From Phellopilus nigrolimitatus (Eukaryota > Basidiomycota > Agaricomycetes > Hymenochaetales > Hymenochaetaceae), in assembly GCA_021029095.1 (NCBI GenBank), contig JAJOHG010000019.1, forward strand, positions 434,001 through 498,000: a DNA stretch of 64,000 nt, read 5' to 3'. The translations under genes and the position numbers were made by a program. Position 1 is the first letter of the stretch. The number at the start of each line of letters is the position of its first letter. Below the pieces are notes generated by a model, which was not told the origin of the DNA, made no database searches, and was given only the letters and a program-made list of their open reading frames with translations. Shown here in pieces: positions 15,518-27,173 of the stretch.

Positions 15518-16707
15518 ATGATCATCTACTTCACATCCAGAGTGATCAGGTAAGAAACAACGCCCATGAAGAACTTGGTTGTAATTGATTGGGAGATTCA
15601 GCTCGACAGTTGCGTTCCTATATCCGGGCTACGCCTCGTACAAGACACTCTCACAACGACCTGCGTCCGAGGAAGATCTAGAAAGATGGTTGATGTACTG
15701 GTCTGTGTTGGGATGTCTCGTTGGTGTTGAGTATGTTGCAGAGTGGCTGATCTCCTGGTGAGTCCACCGACTCTTTTCCTTCATTGCACGCGATAGCTGT
15801 TCGCCTTGCATGCACTCCCTTTCAAATGCAGAACGGGGTTGTCCTCCACCTTTGACTCTTTCCTCTATGAACTCAATGCAATGATTCTGACGTGTCTTCT
15901 AGGCTTCCGCTCTACTATCCGATGAAGACCATCTTTCTACTGTATCTCTCCCTTCCGCAGACGCGCGGCTCCTCGTACCTTTACATCAACTTCCTCCAGC
16001 CGTTCTTCCATTACCACGAGGCCGATATCGATGCGGCACTTGTCAAATTAAAGACGCGCGCGTACTCTTTCGTACAAGGGAAACTCCGCTCACTCTGGGA
16101 GCAGATACTTGGGTCACTCGGTCACCCTGTTCAGCCAGGTGCGAGCGCGGCTGCTGATGCGGCTCAGCCACCTACCATGAGCGACCCTGTCTCTGGCCCT
16201 ACACAGCTACTTGGAGGCCTCTGGAGGACATACGGACCGTCAGTCGTCGCGCAGGGCGCGTCGCTCTTCACGGTGGCAAGCGCAGCCGCAGCTTTTCAAC
16301 AACGCCCACAGCCTGGACCAGGCGCTCAGAGTCAGGATCACGGACGGACCGTCTCGCAGACCCTGCTTGAGCGTCGCCGCAAGCTCGAGGCGGAACTTGC
16401 TTCGCTACCTCCGAGCGACGAAGTGAATAACTCGTCCGGCTCGGACTCAGATTCACCAGTCACGACGATTCCCGCACAACACGGTTCGAGTGCTTACTTT
16501 CCTGCGTCACCCGTTGGATCGGATGCGGACCTGCGCGCTCGGGTAGGCCAGTTTGAAGAAGTCGAGGTGCCGAGCGACGTCGAGGGCTACGACCTCAGTT
16601 CTGCCCCGCGGCGTGGGCCGACGGAGGCGCCTCCAAATCCAACTCGTAGGACAAGCTGGTTCGGATGGGGTGCGGCAGCAGCGGACAAGGGTGCGAAGGA
16701 CGATTGA
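15518..16707 (+). CDS. Yop1/REEP (TB2/DP1/HVA22) family ER-shaping protein
   Basis: Three exons (15518-15549, 15602-15757, 15903-16707) join in frame to give about 330 residues. The N-terminal 110 residues are a TB2/DP1/HVA22 domain: FLYPGYASYKTL, WLMYWSVLGCLVGVEYVAEWL, PLYYPMKTIFLLYLSLPQTRG and YLYINFLQPFF. These are hairpin membrane segments. In this family they curve ER tubules and interact with reticulons and atlastins. The C-terminal 200 residues are long for Yop1: an Ala/Gln-rich stretch, a short coiled-coil-like segment (TLLERRRKLEAELASL), a Ser/Asp-rich acidic region and a W.G.G end. They are probably disordered. The start was chosen because the first 32-nt exon splices in phase into the domain. 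Confidence 0.9.
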
Positions 16708-17799
16708 TTGTTTGCCTGGAATACATAGATACGTATCGAAGTATCGTCTTTACTCTTTACTGCATTTTCTTCGGTCGCGCACATCACGCCTTTGTTTATT
16801 GCATCGCTGCATTCCCGTATTATATTCTTCCTGGTTTATAAAGTTCTGCAGCTGGACACGTGGATTGACGCTTTTGTAGGTATAGGAAACATTGCAAATC
16901 TTGTATATTCAGCTGTGCTGGCACGCACGGTTGATGGAGCTCTGGGACGGACCGATCATTGCGGATCGCAAACCCATGTGTGGACAGGCACACCAAACTC
17001 CAAAGCTTTCCTCCAAACACAAAGCAACTCAATCCCTGGCACAATATTGGGCATTCATCGAATGAATATAGTCTTGCTATATGCACTCAGGGTAACTGTA
17101 CACATCAACATGTGCTGTCCGGTCGCGTCGTCCATCGGTGTCCGTTTGCCAGCACAGCGGTCGCATACAACTAGGCTCCAGTACGGCTCCAGTGTGGCCC
17201 CTATCCTCAACTCGCTTTGCTTCAAGGATTGCCATCCAAGCTCAAGAGGCATTGGGCTGAAAAACTGGAAGTCATCTGGTTCCTCGGGTCTCAGCGACGT
17301 TTCCTACTCGACTGCAACATGTGATATAAAGTGTTCGCAGGCTTTTGAAGAAGTTCGCCGGGAATGTTTTCTATGTGATCTGGAAAGTCAGTGACAAGAC
17401 TGCTTCTCTCAACTACTCAACTACGGATGTCGAAAATTCTTGCTCGGCTCGGGATCTTCCAGCAATCTAAAGGAAGAGACCGTCAAGATGCGATATATGC
17501 AAGCAGCCATATATTTGCTAATCTTTCCAGGGCGGCGAGCTCTGTTATTCTGCTTGCGTCTCGTTTGTCATATGCTTTTCGCGCATTTGACGTCTTGTTT
17601 ATTCGCGACGTCACCAATTCTATTCGCGTTTCCCGTGGTCAACTAAGGGCTGCATTATTCGTTTGGCGTCATGTGCTGTAAATATCTTTATAGGAGCCAG
17701 GATTTCTTATGTTTTATGTTCCGTGGTATAAAAGAGGACTTTGTTCTGTAGGAGACTCTTCAGCGCCTCCTTTTTCCTTCAAGCATTAGTCACTCAGCT
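16708..17799. other. Intergenic upstream of the tandem TLP cluster
   Basis: No gene is supported. The distal part (about 17,380-17,799) is a diverged copy of about 19,505-19,933, so it belongs to the tandem duplication unit that carries the TLP2 promoter. Confidence 0.55.
17727..17734 (+). promoter_or_regulatory. TATA box of TLP2
   Basis: TATAAAAG lies 73 bp upstream of the TLP2 start codon, inside a block (GGTATAAAAGAGGA) also found at the same distance before TLP3. Confidence 0.75.
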
Positions 17800-18982
17800 A
17801 TGAAGCTCATTGTCTCTGCATCGCTGCTCGCTTTCGTCGCCGGGGTTTCAGCCAGGACTTTCACCGTTACCAATTCGTGTTCCTTCACAATCTGGTACGC
17901 CATTTCAAAATGATTTCCATTCCATTTCTGATAGGTATCTTTCAGGCCTGCGGTAAGCTCTCTGGTGGAGGAGCGATATAATACGCTCAGACGCAAGTTT
18001 TCAGCTGTTCACAGACCTCAACGTCGCGCAAGATGCCCCAGACCATCCGACTGGGTAGGAGTCCTCTCTTGCATGCGCTGCTGTCGTGTTGCTCATTCTC
18101 GTACGTAGATGGGAAGCACCTGCACATTCCTCTGTCAGTTTCACCGTCCCAGATGACTGGAAGTCCGGCCGCATTTGGGGCCGCCGCGACTGCGATTTCA
18201 GCAAGAACCCTGGACCATCCTCATGTGTGACTGGAGGTTGCAATGGTGGGCTACTCTGTGATCCGCACTCCGGCACGGTCAGTTGTCCTTTACTTTACGT
18301 TTTGGACGCAGACGGCCTTATATTTTGTTCAATGTAGGGAGTACCTCCAGCAACAGTTGCGGAATGGACGCTCCAGGGCGGGAGCGTGGACTACTATGAT
18401 GGTGGGCATCTGCTGCAGTTTTGTTACCCCCCCCCCCCCCCCCTCATAAACAGCGATTAACCTCCATCTTACCAAAGTTTCTCTTGTGGATGGGTATAAT
18501 CTGCCGATGCAGATCACCAACAACGCCGGGTGCCCTATCGCTGGTTGTGCTGTTGATCTTATTCCCAACTGTTCGTAATGTTCTCAGTTTTCATCTTTGA
18601 TATATTGACGAATATTAACTAATTGTTCTATGCAGGCCCTAGCGATCTGAAAGGGCCTTTCGATTCAAGTGGCAACTCGGTTGGTTGTAAAAGCGCCTGC
18701 CTCGCAGACCTCGACAGTGACCCACGTATGCCTTTTTCGTCCTTCCTTGACCAGTTTGACTTATGACTTGAATATTTATCCACAGAGAACTCTCCAAATT
18801 GCTGCACTGGCTCGCACAACACTCCGGCGACGTGCCCGCCTTCTGGCGTCGAGTACTACTCCTATTACAAGGGCAACTGCCCCGACGCATACGCGTACGC
18901 GTTCGATGAAGCTAGCGGCACGGCGCTCTGGACGTGTGATTCAAGCAAAAACGCGGATTACACTCTCACTTTCTGTCCGTGA
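17800..18982 (+). CDS. Thaumatin-like protein TLP2
   Basis: A secreted TLP with signal peptide MKLIVSASLLAFVAGVSA, then RTFTVTNSCSFTIW. The 7-nt second exon (GCCTGCG, 17946-17952) completes W-P-A, and the next exon continues LFTDLNVA. Later landmarks are DDWKSGRIWGRRDCDFS, CVTGGCNGGLLCD, ATVAEWTL, VSLVDGYNLPMQITN, GCKSACL, NCCTGSHNT and DYTLTFCP followed by TGA. Sixteen cysteines are predicted. One intron contains a run of 17 C residues (18427-18443), and its acceptor is the less usual CCAAAG. It is the first of three tandem TLP genes and is closest to TLP3 in sequence and intron positions. Expression during fruiting or stress is plausible for the family but is not shown here. Confidence 0.88.
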
Positions 18983-19857
18983 ACTTTTCTTCGGTAAATA
19001 ACGCATCTCGTGCGTATCCTTTGACCAAGATACTGTCCTTTTGCGTTATGCCCTTTCTTGAAGTTTCTTTTGCCATTGCTTCGTTGTTAGTTAGTAAAAA
19101 AAACTGAAAATCAAACTCTCATTTGTACTTCTTTCGTGACAAGTTGATTAAATATATTTTCCGAACCCCGGTACAGTTTCCCCACCGCGATGCATGCAAC
19201 ACATACATTTGGTCGTCAGCACTTGGATATCCATTGATGCTGATGTAAGCCAGAAATAGACGCGCTAAATCGGGAGTGGTTCACAGCCACTGTCGTAAGC
19301 AATGCTCTGAGAACACCATCGGACTCTAGTATTGTGGGCTTTGCGGGTGAGCAAGTAGCAGCCAAGCTCATGATTTCTTCGAATGAGGGTCTCGAAATCT
19401 TGTGTTTCCTTTCTATTCCTCGATTTTCACCGGCGACTCTCTGTCAACTGCGCTGGCATGTGCTATGGGGCGCTCGTGGGCTTCCAAAGTGGACCGCCAA
19501 GAGTCTTCATACGTGATTCGGAACGTCAGCGACAATGATGTCTCCCCCAATTTTTAAGATCAAAAATCCTTGCGCGGTCTGGATCCTCCAGCAACCAGCA
19601 AGGAAAGACCATCAAGAAAGATGTGATTGACATGTATTTCCTAATGCTCTTAGCGCATTCTCGCTGCTATACTGTTTGCATCTTGCCCGTCATATGCCTC
19701 TCATTTATCTGGTGGCCTGTTTGTTCGAAACAACGCCACCATTGCTAGTCGTGATTTTGGGCGTGCTACACGGTTGTCGCGGGGCATCATGGCTCGCTGG
19801 GCGCGATCTGAATCTCTTCAAGAAGCCGGAGATTTTAAAAAGAAAAGTTATGTAGGG
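18983..19857. other. Intergenic between TLP2 and TLP3
   Basis: No gene seen. It is part of the tandem duplication: its right half matches the region upstream of TLP2, and its left half matches the region downstream of TLP3. Confidence 0.55.
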
Positions 19858-19865
19858 TATAAAAG
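19858..19865 (+). promoter_or_regulatory. TATA box of TLP3
   Basis: TATAAAAG lies 76 bp upstream of the TLP3 start codon. The flanking bases match those at the TLP2 TATA box. Confidence 0.75.
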
Positions 19866-19933
19866 AGGATCTTATTTTGTAGGAGACTCCCCAGTGTCTT
19901 CGCTTTCCTTCAAGCAGTATTCAAAGTCAAGCC

Positions 19934-21137
19934 ATGAAATCCATTGTCTTCTTATCGCTGCTCGCTGTGGTCTCTGGAGCCTCGGCCAGGACTTTCACCG
20001 TTACCAACGCGTGCCCGTTCACCATCTGGTGCGCCATTGACTCAATATTTCAAACATTCTTCAGTCCATTTCTGACATCATTTTTAGGCCTGCGGTAATT
20101 TCTCTGTCAGACGTGTAGCGTAGTACGCTCAGATGATGCCTTCTAGCTCTTCACAGACCTCAACGTCGCATCGAATGTCCCAGACCAGCCGACTGGGTAA
20201 GCATGCTTCACTCTTCTACATGCGATGTTGTCATATTACTCATTTTTATGAACATGTGCTTAGATGGGAGGCAGCCGCCTTTACCTCCGTCAGCTTCAGC
20301 GTACCAGACAACTGGAAGGCTGGTCGCATCTGGGGCCGCCGCAACTGCGACTTTAGCACGAACCCTGGCCCGAACTCGTGTGCGACCGGAGGCTGCAATG
20401 GCGGGCTACTCTGTGACCCGCATTCGGGCACGGTCAGTCGATGTGTACTCTATGTTTGGCGTGCAGGCCGCCTTATGTCATCCAATATAGGGAGTGCCTC
20501 CAGTGACTGTTGCGGAATGGACGCTCCAGGGAGATGGGAACCGAGACTTCTACGACGGTAGGTATCTGCTGCAGTCTCTTTTTGTTACATTTTCACATAA
20601 ACAAGGAAACTAATAACCATAATAATCAAGTGTCTCTCGTGGATGGGTATGATCTGCCGATGCAGATCACTAACAACGTCGGATGCCCTGTCGCTGGTTG
20701 CGATGTTGACCTGGGTCCCAACTGTTCGTAATGTTTTCCTTTTGCTTTTTTGATACATTGGTGAATACTAAGTAATTGATGTATGCAGGCCCCGACGCTC
20801 TAAAGGGGCCTTTCGACTCAACTGGTTTCCCTCTTGGTTGTAAAAGTGCCTGCTTTGCAAACCTCGATGGCAACCCGCGTGCGTTTCCGTTGTCCTTTCT
20901 TATTAAGCGCGACCTATATTTATTAAACATATATCCATAGAGGATTCGGCGAACTGCTGCACTGGATCGCACAACACCCCAGCGACGTGCCCGCCTTCTG
21001 GCGTGGAGTTCTATTCCTATTTCAAGGGAAACTGTCCTAATGCGTACGCGTACGCGTTCGACGAGTCTAGTGGTACGGCGCTCTGGACGTGCGACTCGGG
21101 TAAAAACGCGGACTATACCCTCACTTTCTGCCCGTAA
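19934..21137 (+). CDS. Thaumatin-like protein TLP3
   Basis: A secreted TLP with signal peptide MKSIVFLSLLAVVSGASA and mature start RTFTVTNACPFTIW. The 7-nt exon GCCTGCG at 20088-20094 supplies P-A. Landmarks are NWKAGRIWGRRNCDFS, CATGGCNGGLLCD, VTVAEWTLQGDG, VSLVDGYDLPMQITN, GCKSACF, NCCTGSHNT, YFKGNCPNAYAYAFD and YTLTFCP, with TAA at 21135-21137. It has sixteen cysteines, matching the eight-disulphide large TLP class. Glu of AEW and Asp residues of DFYD and LVDGYD line the expected acidic cleft, so glucan binding or cleavage is possible. It sits in the second unit of the tandem duplication and shares TATA box, intron positions and 3' flank with TLP2. Confidence 0.9.
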
Positions 21138-21675
21138 ACACTCTTTCGGTTGATAACTTACTCCGTACATTCGGTCAACTACTTCTTTACATCACGCTCT
21201 TTCTTCTGCCGTTCCTTCACTTCCGTCATTTGTTTAAACTACAATTGCAAAATCAGACGCTTCTCTGCGTAACAAGCTGACAAGATATTATTATGAGGAA
21301 GCGCTTTCCTCGAAGCCGATATACACCAAATATAGACGCGCTAAATTTGGAGTGGCGCTCGCAGCAAGGTCACAGCCACTGCCTTGACTCTCCAAAGCCT
21401 CTCCATTTCCAAGAGCCAGAACTCGCCGTCATGAACACGTTGCAGACCTTTCTTGCTCTTCAACTTCCACCGCCATCTCACCGCCTCCACAGCGTGCTCT
21501 GCTTTTCTGTCTTGCTAGCGTCTTTCGGTTTTCTGACGACTATTGGAACTCCACTGCAACAACCTCTGGAGTCTGGATTTAAAGTCTGGATTCCAAATCT
21601 GAATTCGTATGCGAAAGCCAGAATGACTTCAGAGTCAAAACGTCTTGAGCTGAACTCTGTATGTTTATGTTAGAC
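21138..21675. other. Intergenic between TLP3 and TLP4
   Basis: No supported gene. The first 250 bp match the TLP2 3' flank. A plus-strand frame (21293-21673) runs up to the TLP4 start but has no recognisable content. Confidence 0.5.
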
Positions 21676-23224
21676 ATGAAGTTTGACACTTTGTCTACAT
21701 TGGCTATTTTTGCGTCGAGCAGCGCTGCTCGGACGTTCACGGTCTATAATGCATGTCCATTCACTATTTGGTACGCCATCCGACGGGCTCGTCTTATTAT
21801 GCAAACTGAATTTCGTATAGGCCGGCTGTGAGATTCATATCTGCTTTGCTCCGAGGGAACCGAGGGACTCATTAGACCGCAGATATACACGGACCTCACC
21901 ATCGCCACCAACGTTCCCGACCAGGCGACCGGGTTGGTTGGATGTTGCTTATCAGCTACAGATGAAGTGACTGATGTGATTTTCACAGATGGGAAGCTGC
22001 TGCTTTCAGCACCGTAAGCTTCTATGTCCCAGATAACTGGAAGGCTGGCCGTATTTGGGTATGTTTTCTTGAACCTTCGTTTACTCGGCATCCCGCAGCC
22101 AAGTCTTCGGTTATCAAAGACGCTAAATTTCTTCGAACTTTTGGCTAGGGAAGACGCAATTGTAATTTTAGCGCCAACGCGGGCCCGAACTCATGTGCTA
22201 CGGGTGGGTGTAATGGTGGACTGCTATGCGATAATAAAACCGGCACAGTACATGTCCTCTTTGACATTGAAATTGTGAGCTTCAGTAACAATAATAAATC
22301 CCAGGGAATTCCACCAGTAACAGTTGCCGAATGGACTCTCCAGGGTGATGGGAATTTGGACAACTATGATGGTAGACAGTCGGATATCTCCTGAGACGCA
22401 TTATTTTACTGATGTCGCTTGTCGCTGTACAGTTTCTCTTGTTGATGGGAGTGACCTTCCAATGCGCATTGATAACAGCGTCGGATGTCCTATTGCGGAT
22501 TGTCCAGTCGACTTAGGGCCGAACTGTACAAATATCAATTAAAATGGTTCAGATACTTTTACTGATTCGTGAGATGTTGTAGGCCCTGCAGCCTTGAAAG
22601 GCCCATTGGACTCCAGCGGGTTTCCCCTCGGTTGCAAGAGCGCTTGCTCTGCCGATCTTGATGGTGACCAAGGTAGGACATTCGTCTGTCTCTGCTTCGC
22701 GATGTCTACAGTAATGATACTTTGTTATTCGCACACAATGGGTTTCAGCCAACTCGCCGAATTGCTGCTCTGGGCAATTTGATACGCCGCAAACGTGCCC
22801 ATCCTCAGGAGTAGAATATTACTCTTATTTCAAGGGCAACTGTCCAAACGCTTATGCTTACGCTTTTGATGAGAGTAGCAATACTGCGCTCTGGAGATGC
22901 GATTCAGGCAAAAATGCAGATTATACGCTTACCTTTTGCCCGTGAGTGCTTATCCTCTGAGACGAACGTAAGCTAAGTCCTAATAGAAGCACGAGCGCAA
23001 CAAATTTCGGGAACGGGACCAATGCATCTCTTTCGATGTCCTTGCCGCCTTCCACTGCCACTTCTAGCTCTCCCTCTGCGAATAACGCTACCGCGGTCGG
23101 TGATCCGACAATTGTGTCGAGTGCGTTGTCTTTGGGACACCAGCTAGACTTCCGATGCTGGTGCGCCTGTCATTTATGTGCTGGAGTTGGACTGGTCATC
23201 GTAATTGCACTTCTTTGTGCATGA
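21676..23224 (+). CDS. Thaumatin-like protein TLP4 with predicted C-terminal anchor
   Basis: The most diverged TLP of the cluster. Signal peptide MKFDTLSTLAIFASSSAA, then RTFTVYNACPFTIW, and the 7-nt exon GCCGGCT at 21821-21827. It has an extra intron between W and G of the RIW-GRRNC motif (starting about 22,058) that the other three lack. The thaumatin core ends YTLTFCP. Unlike its paralogues, its CCG TGA end overlaps a donor GTGAGT. Removing the 45-nt intron 22942-22986 joins CC to A in frame. The protein then continues with a Ser/Thr/Asn-rich linker containing NGT and NAT sites and a hydrophobic tail (CAGVGLVIVIALLCA), stopping at 23222-23224. This would give a GPI- or membrane-anchored form, and intron retention would give the ordinary secreted form ending at 22945. 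Confidence 0.8.
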
Positions 23225-23572
23225 TCGTTAACGTGCTAATGTATATGTCTATTAATGTCTACGATGTTGTGTAACTCTACAAGTAGCTTAAAATTTGAAT
23301 AATAGTCTCTGCTGAAAAGTCATATACGTGTTTATGCCCGAACTCTAAGACTGCCACATACATCCACGACACATGCACAGTATAGATCTCCGGCAGAACA
23401 ACATCTTGTATGTCGTGTACTACAGTGTACAGTGGCACGCTTTTCATCTGGCGATTTTAAAAAGAGCTGGAGTTTAGCATTTTGTACTACGGCTGGACCA
23501 CAGAAATGACCGCCATTTGCCATTCATAAATAATGACACCTTCTCCGTCGTCGTATATCCGTCTGTAAACAA
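23225..23572. other. Convergent 3' intergenic gap
   Basis: Separates the 3' ends of TLP4 and the Tcd-like gene. I see no coding or repeat signal. Confidence 0.5.
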
Positions 23573-25297
23573 TTATCGCATCGCCCTATCCCACCAGTTT
23601 TTCGCCTCCTTCCTACGCTTGCTCACCAACGCCGAGACCTCCTCTCCCCAGATCTCTTCCGGCGTCTGCCCACTCGCGCAGCCCTCAACGTGCTTCTGAT
23701 ATTCCGGCCAGTCGAGCACTACACAATTCTGTACGGACAGAGGCGCAGACGGATCCCAGCGCGTGAGTGCGACTTTGTTCGGTACTCGATGCGGCGGAAT
23801 GAGCGAGCGGCCGCGGTGCAGGTCTTCAAGTATGTACGCGATGTCGGTCTCGTCAATTGGGAGGCGACTGCACAGTTAGTCGGTGACTTTATTAGATGAA
23901 GACTAGGAGTAAAATCAAGAGAACATACTTTATCGTCTCTCCTGCGATCTTCTCCTCTCGCACGAGCAGCTCGCGAAGAAGCTTCTCGTATGTCTTGCGC
24001 CTATTTTTTATCCAGAGTGGGTTGGGGATCGGCCGCCCCGCAATTTCGCACAGTACGTAGGCTGCAGCATTCAGGCCAAATATAGACGGGAGCGGGCCTT
24101 GGATCGTTTTTCTGTTTCAGCGCAATTTCAATCTTAACTGAATAATTCTCACCGAAAACAGGCAATATTCTGACTCGAAAGTCGTCAAAGGGCGTGAGCT
24201 CCTGCACGTTGCCCTTCTCTCGTTCATCCTCTGCGAGCGGAAGCAGCTTGATATCTGCATCGGGTTGCTCTGTCGAGTACACTACAGGGATACCCGATGA
24301 GATACCCGCCTTGCGCAGCTGTACGCGCACTGCCCGTGTAAGCGAGTCTTCTGCGGTGCATGAAATATCAGAAATTTGGATACGCGTTGGATCGAGCTTG
24401 GATCCGGCTCCCATAGATGAGATAACCTAACAATTGCATTGAGAAGTTGTGCATGGTGTCAAGATAAAAGCACACCTTGATGCCATTCGAGTGACAATAC
24501 TTGAGAAGATCAATCTTTGTGGTAATGTTGTCAATTGCATCTAAGAGCTCAGTAATGAGACAGGGTGGAGCAATTGCGAGCAAGAAACACACCTATTACC
24601 CAATCCATTCCTTCCAACAGGCTCGCACCATCTTCCTTTCTCCAAAGATCCTCTCGGGCATCGACTGTTACTTCGAGTGACATCCTCATCAACGCGCTCT
24701 TCATGGCCTGCACCTTAGACGACCCGACGTCGCCCAGCATCGCTGTCGCATGTCTATTCAACGATGACATTGTGACACGATCGAAATCTACCAGTCGTAT
24801 ATTAGTGATACCGCTGTGGACAAAAGTTTAGCATATGAATAGGCAGGGAGATGACGAGTCCTACTCTAGACGCACGATCTAACAAGCATTACCGCCGCCC
24901 AGCTTCCGACTCCTCCGCAGCCCACGACAGCGACTTTGGCGGATCTCACCCGTTCCATCCCATCTTCCTTGAATAACGCATAGCATCGCGCCAACTGCTC
25001 CCTGAATAGTTCTTCCGAGCGCTCTCCTCGTAGTATCCGTTCCTTGACGGGTTCGACACGCTCCTTCACGAGCTCCGAGATATGAGAAGGGATCAGCGCA
25101 TCCCTATAGTCCGGAAGCTGAGAAGATGAGTCCTCTCTTGCCAATGCCTCCCTGATTTCTTCTCGAAGTTGTTGCCGCCGACGTCGACGAGAGTAGGACT
25201 GGTAAGAGGATATTACACCAACTGTTGCGAGAGATCCTGCGACCGCAGCCAAAGCCAGTTGTGTCTTATGGGACTGGAGATTTAAAGAGCTCATCAC
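23573..25297 (-). CDS. TcdA/Tcd-like tRNA threonylcarbamoyladenosine dehydratase (E1-like fold)
   Basis: An E1-fold adenylating enzyme of the TcdA/CsdL type. In bacteria and yeast (Tcd1/Tcd2) these cyclise the t6A base at position 37 of tRNAs. Exon 1 (25297-24876) has an N-terminal hydrophobic segment (LALAAVAGSLATVGVIS) followed by a basic run, like the outer mitochondrial membrane anchor of yeast Tcd proteins. It ends with the nucleotide-binding VGCGGVGSW. After an intron, exon 2 (from 24813) reads GITNIRLVDFDRVTMSSLNRHA. Later exons contain VIDAIDNI, ISSMGAGSKLDPTRI, VVYSTEQP and FGLNAAAYVLCEIAG. The C-terminus ends WWDRAMR before TAA at 23573-23575. It starts 164 bp from the divergent F-box gene. 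Confidence 0.88.
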
Positions 25298-25460
25298 TCT
25301 TTGGTGGGACAGTCTTGAGATACTGTTTTGACGCGTTCAGCCTGAGGAATGCAGTGACTGCGACAGTGCGAGTTGACGACGACCTTGAAGCACGTGTCTG
25401 GTTACTTAAGCGAGCACGATCAAATGGCTACGCGCGAATTCCGCATCCCATCGCCAGAAC

Positions 25461-27173
25461 ATGGTCTCTGCTGACAACCTCCATTTTGATATCCTCGGGT
25501 TGATTTTCGCATATCTATCAGGAAGCGACTTGGTTTCTGTTTCTCTTGTCAGCAGAGCGTTTCTGAACAGCGTCACACCGCGTCTCTATCACGCCCTCGT
25601 CTTCACCCATTTTCACGCGAAGAGGTACCCGAAGGTATCAAATTAAAGCAGACAAAAGAAAGGAAGGAAGCTAAACTTATACATGACAGACAGTCACTCC
25701 TTTCGCATCGCTTCTGAAGCGGCCGTTCTTGGCCGTTCACGTCCAAGTCTGTGGTGAGAGTCAACGGTATTGGCTTTTAGTAAAATGCGTTAATTCGCGT
25801 TTATTAACAAGACATCTCTTCCCTCCCACTACACAAGGGACAACCAAATCAGGCCTTTCTTTCGGACTGCACAAAAGCCCTAGAAATCTGCGTCAATATA
25901 ACTAAGTTTAGGCTCACTCCAAATGTTCTTCCAAATTTCCTGGAGACGCTCTCAAAGAAAACGAATCTAAAGGATCTTCAAGTCAATGCGTCCATCACAA
26001 CAGAACAGGCTGAGATTTTAACCTCACTCCAAGGGCTTCGGAGTATCCGTCTCGTTCATTGCTCATGGTGCTTAATGAATCTTTTCCCGCGCTGGATATC
26101 CGTGCTGAGTCCAACTTTGACTCACCTCACTCTCACTGTTAGTACTCTCCGAGCGAAATGGATTTTCATCTGTTTGAATATTGACATTCTCGAAGCTGAC
26201 GCCAGACTTGAACGAAGTAATCCTCGAGCGTATACTCATACAGCTTCCCGGCCTCCTCAGTCTGCATATCCGAAACTGTATGAAACTCGAACACGCAGTG
26301 GTTTTCCGGCTCTTAGCCCATACTCCGCTCTTAGAAAACTTAGCAGTTTCCGTATATGTCTGTCTTTATATATTTCTTACTTTATTTCAACGAATCTGAT
26401 ATAGCCATTTGTCTTACCAGGAAAATGCAACTACGGATACTTCCTCATTCGCGGAGCTGAAAAATCTGCGTCTTCTCCACCTCGATACACACAACGTCTT
26501 TTCTACTGCAACTGCGTACAATATCTGGAGTAATATCATCGCACACACGAAGAGCACACACGCGCCGCTATCGATCCTGACGCTCCAGCTGTCCGGCAAG
26601 CTGGTCCTTAGTGATACAATAGTCGACGAGATTCTCGACGCGCATGCGGACACGCTCACTATGCTACGCTTCGTCAGATGTGGTGTTGGCGTCTCCAAAC
26701 TCCGGGAGATATGCTCGCGTTGCGGAAAGCTTGAGAAGCTGGCGGTACACGTCCCCGTTAAAGAGTTGGTGAGCGATGCCCTTGAGCGATGGTCGCATCG
26801 AGACACAATAACGCTGACCTATCGTATGCTAGAATTCATTTGTGGGAGCCATCGGGGAATCGCGATCCCTGAAGCTGCTCGTTGATGAGCGGGAAGTGCA
26901 AACACCTTCCGGGCGGCGCGCGTCCTTGAATCATGAAGACGTGAGAGCACTCATGGCTGTGTCTCCGAAGCTGCGTACCATTATCAGTGATAGCAGGAGC
27001 TGGAAGGTCCGCTCTATTTTGGCCTGTCCTTGTGAAAACCTTCTTGATTGCCTTATTGATGCTTTATTTTTATTTGTTTTATTGGCTAGGGTTCCGGAGA
27101 CGTTGAAAACCTCCGCATCACGCTCGAGCGGCTCAAGACCTCGTCGTTCCCTAATGTGATGAGTTTTCCATGA
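25461..27173 (+). CDS. F-box/LRR-like protein
   Basis: Exon 1 opens MVSADNLHFDILGLIFAYL and continues into a typical F-box (SLVSRAFLNSVTPRLYHALV). Further exons read in frame through leucine-rich segments: FASLLKRPFLAVHVQV, FLETLSKKTNLKDLQVN, LTSLQGLRSIRLVHCSW, LKNLRLLHLDTHNVF, LSILTLQLSGKLVLSD and LREICSRCGKLEKLAV. This spacing resembles degenerate LRRs. The last exon after about 27090 reads GDVENLRITLERLKTSSFPN and stops at 27171-27173. Several introns were placed by frame continuity only, so the exon chain between 25,740 and 26,420 is approximate. The role is presumably as an SCF adaptor; the substrate is unknown. Confidence 0.7.

Larger units (their letters stand above)
17380..21400 (+). 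repeat. Tandem segmental duplication carrying TLP2 and TLP3
   Basis: The promoter, coding and downstream sequences of TLP2 recur around TLP3 at a spacing of about 2.13 kb (start codons 17,800 and 19,934). The upstream blocks share the GATCxTCCAGCAA motif and the TATA region. The downstream blocks at about 19,255-19,300 and 21,335-21,385 share CGCGCTAAAT and TCACAGCCACTG. This indicates a unit-length tandem duplication, not only similar genes. Confidence 0.8.
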
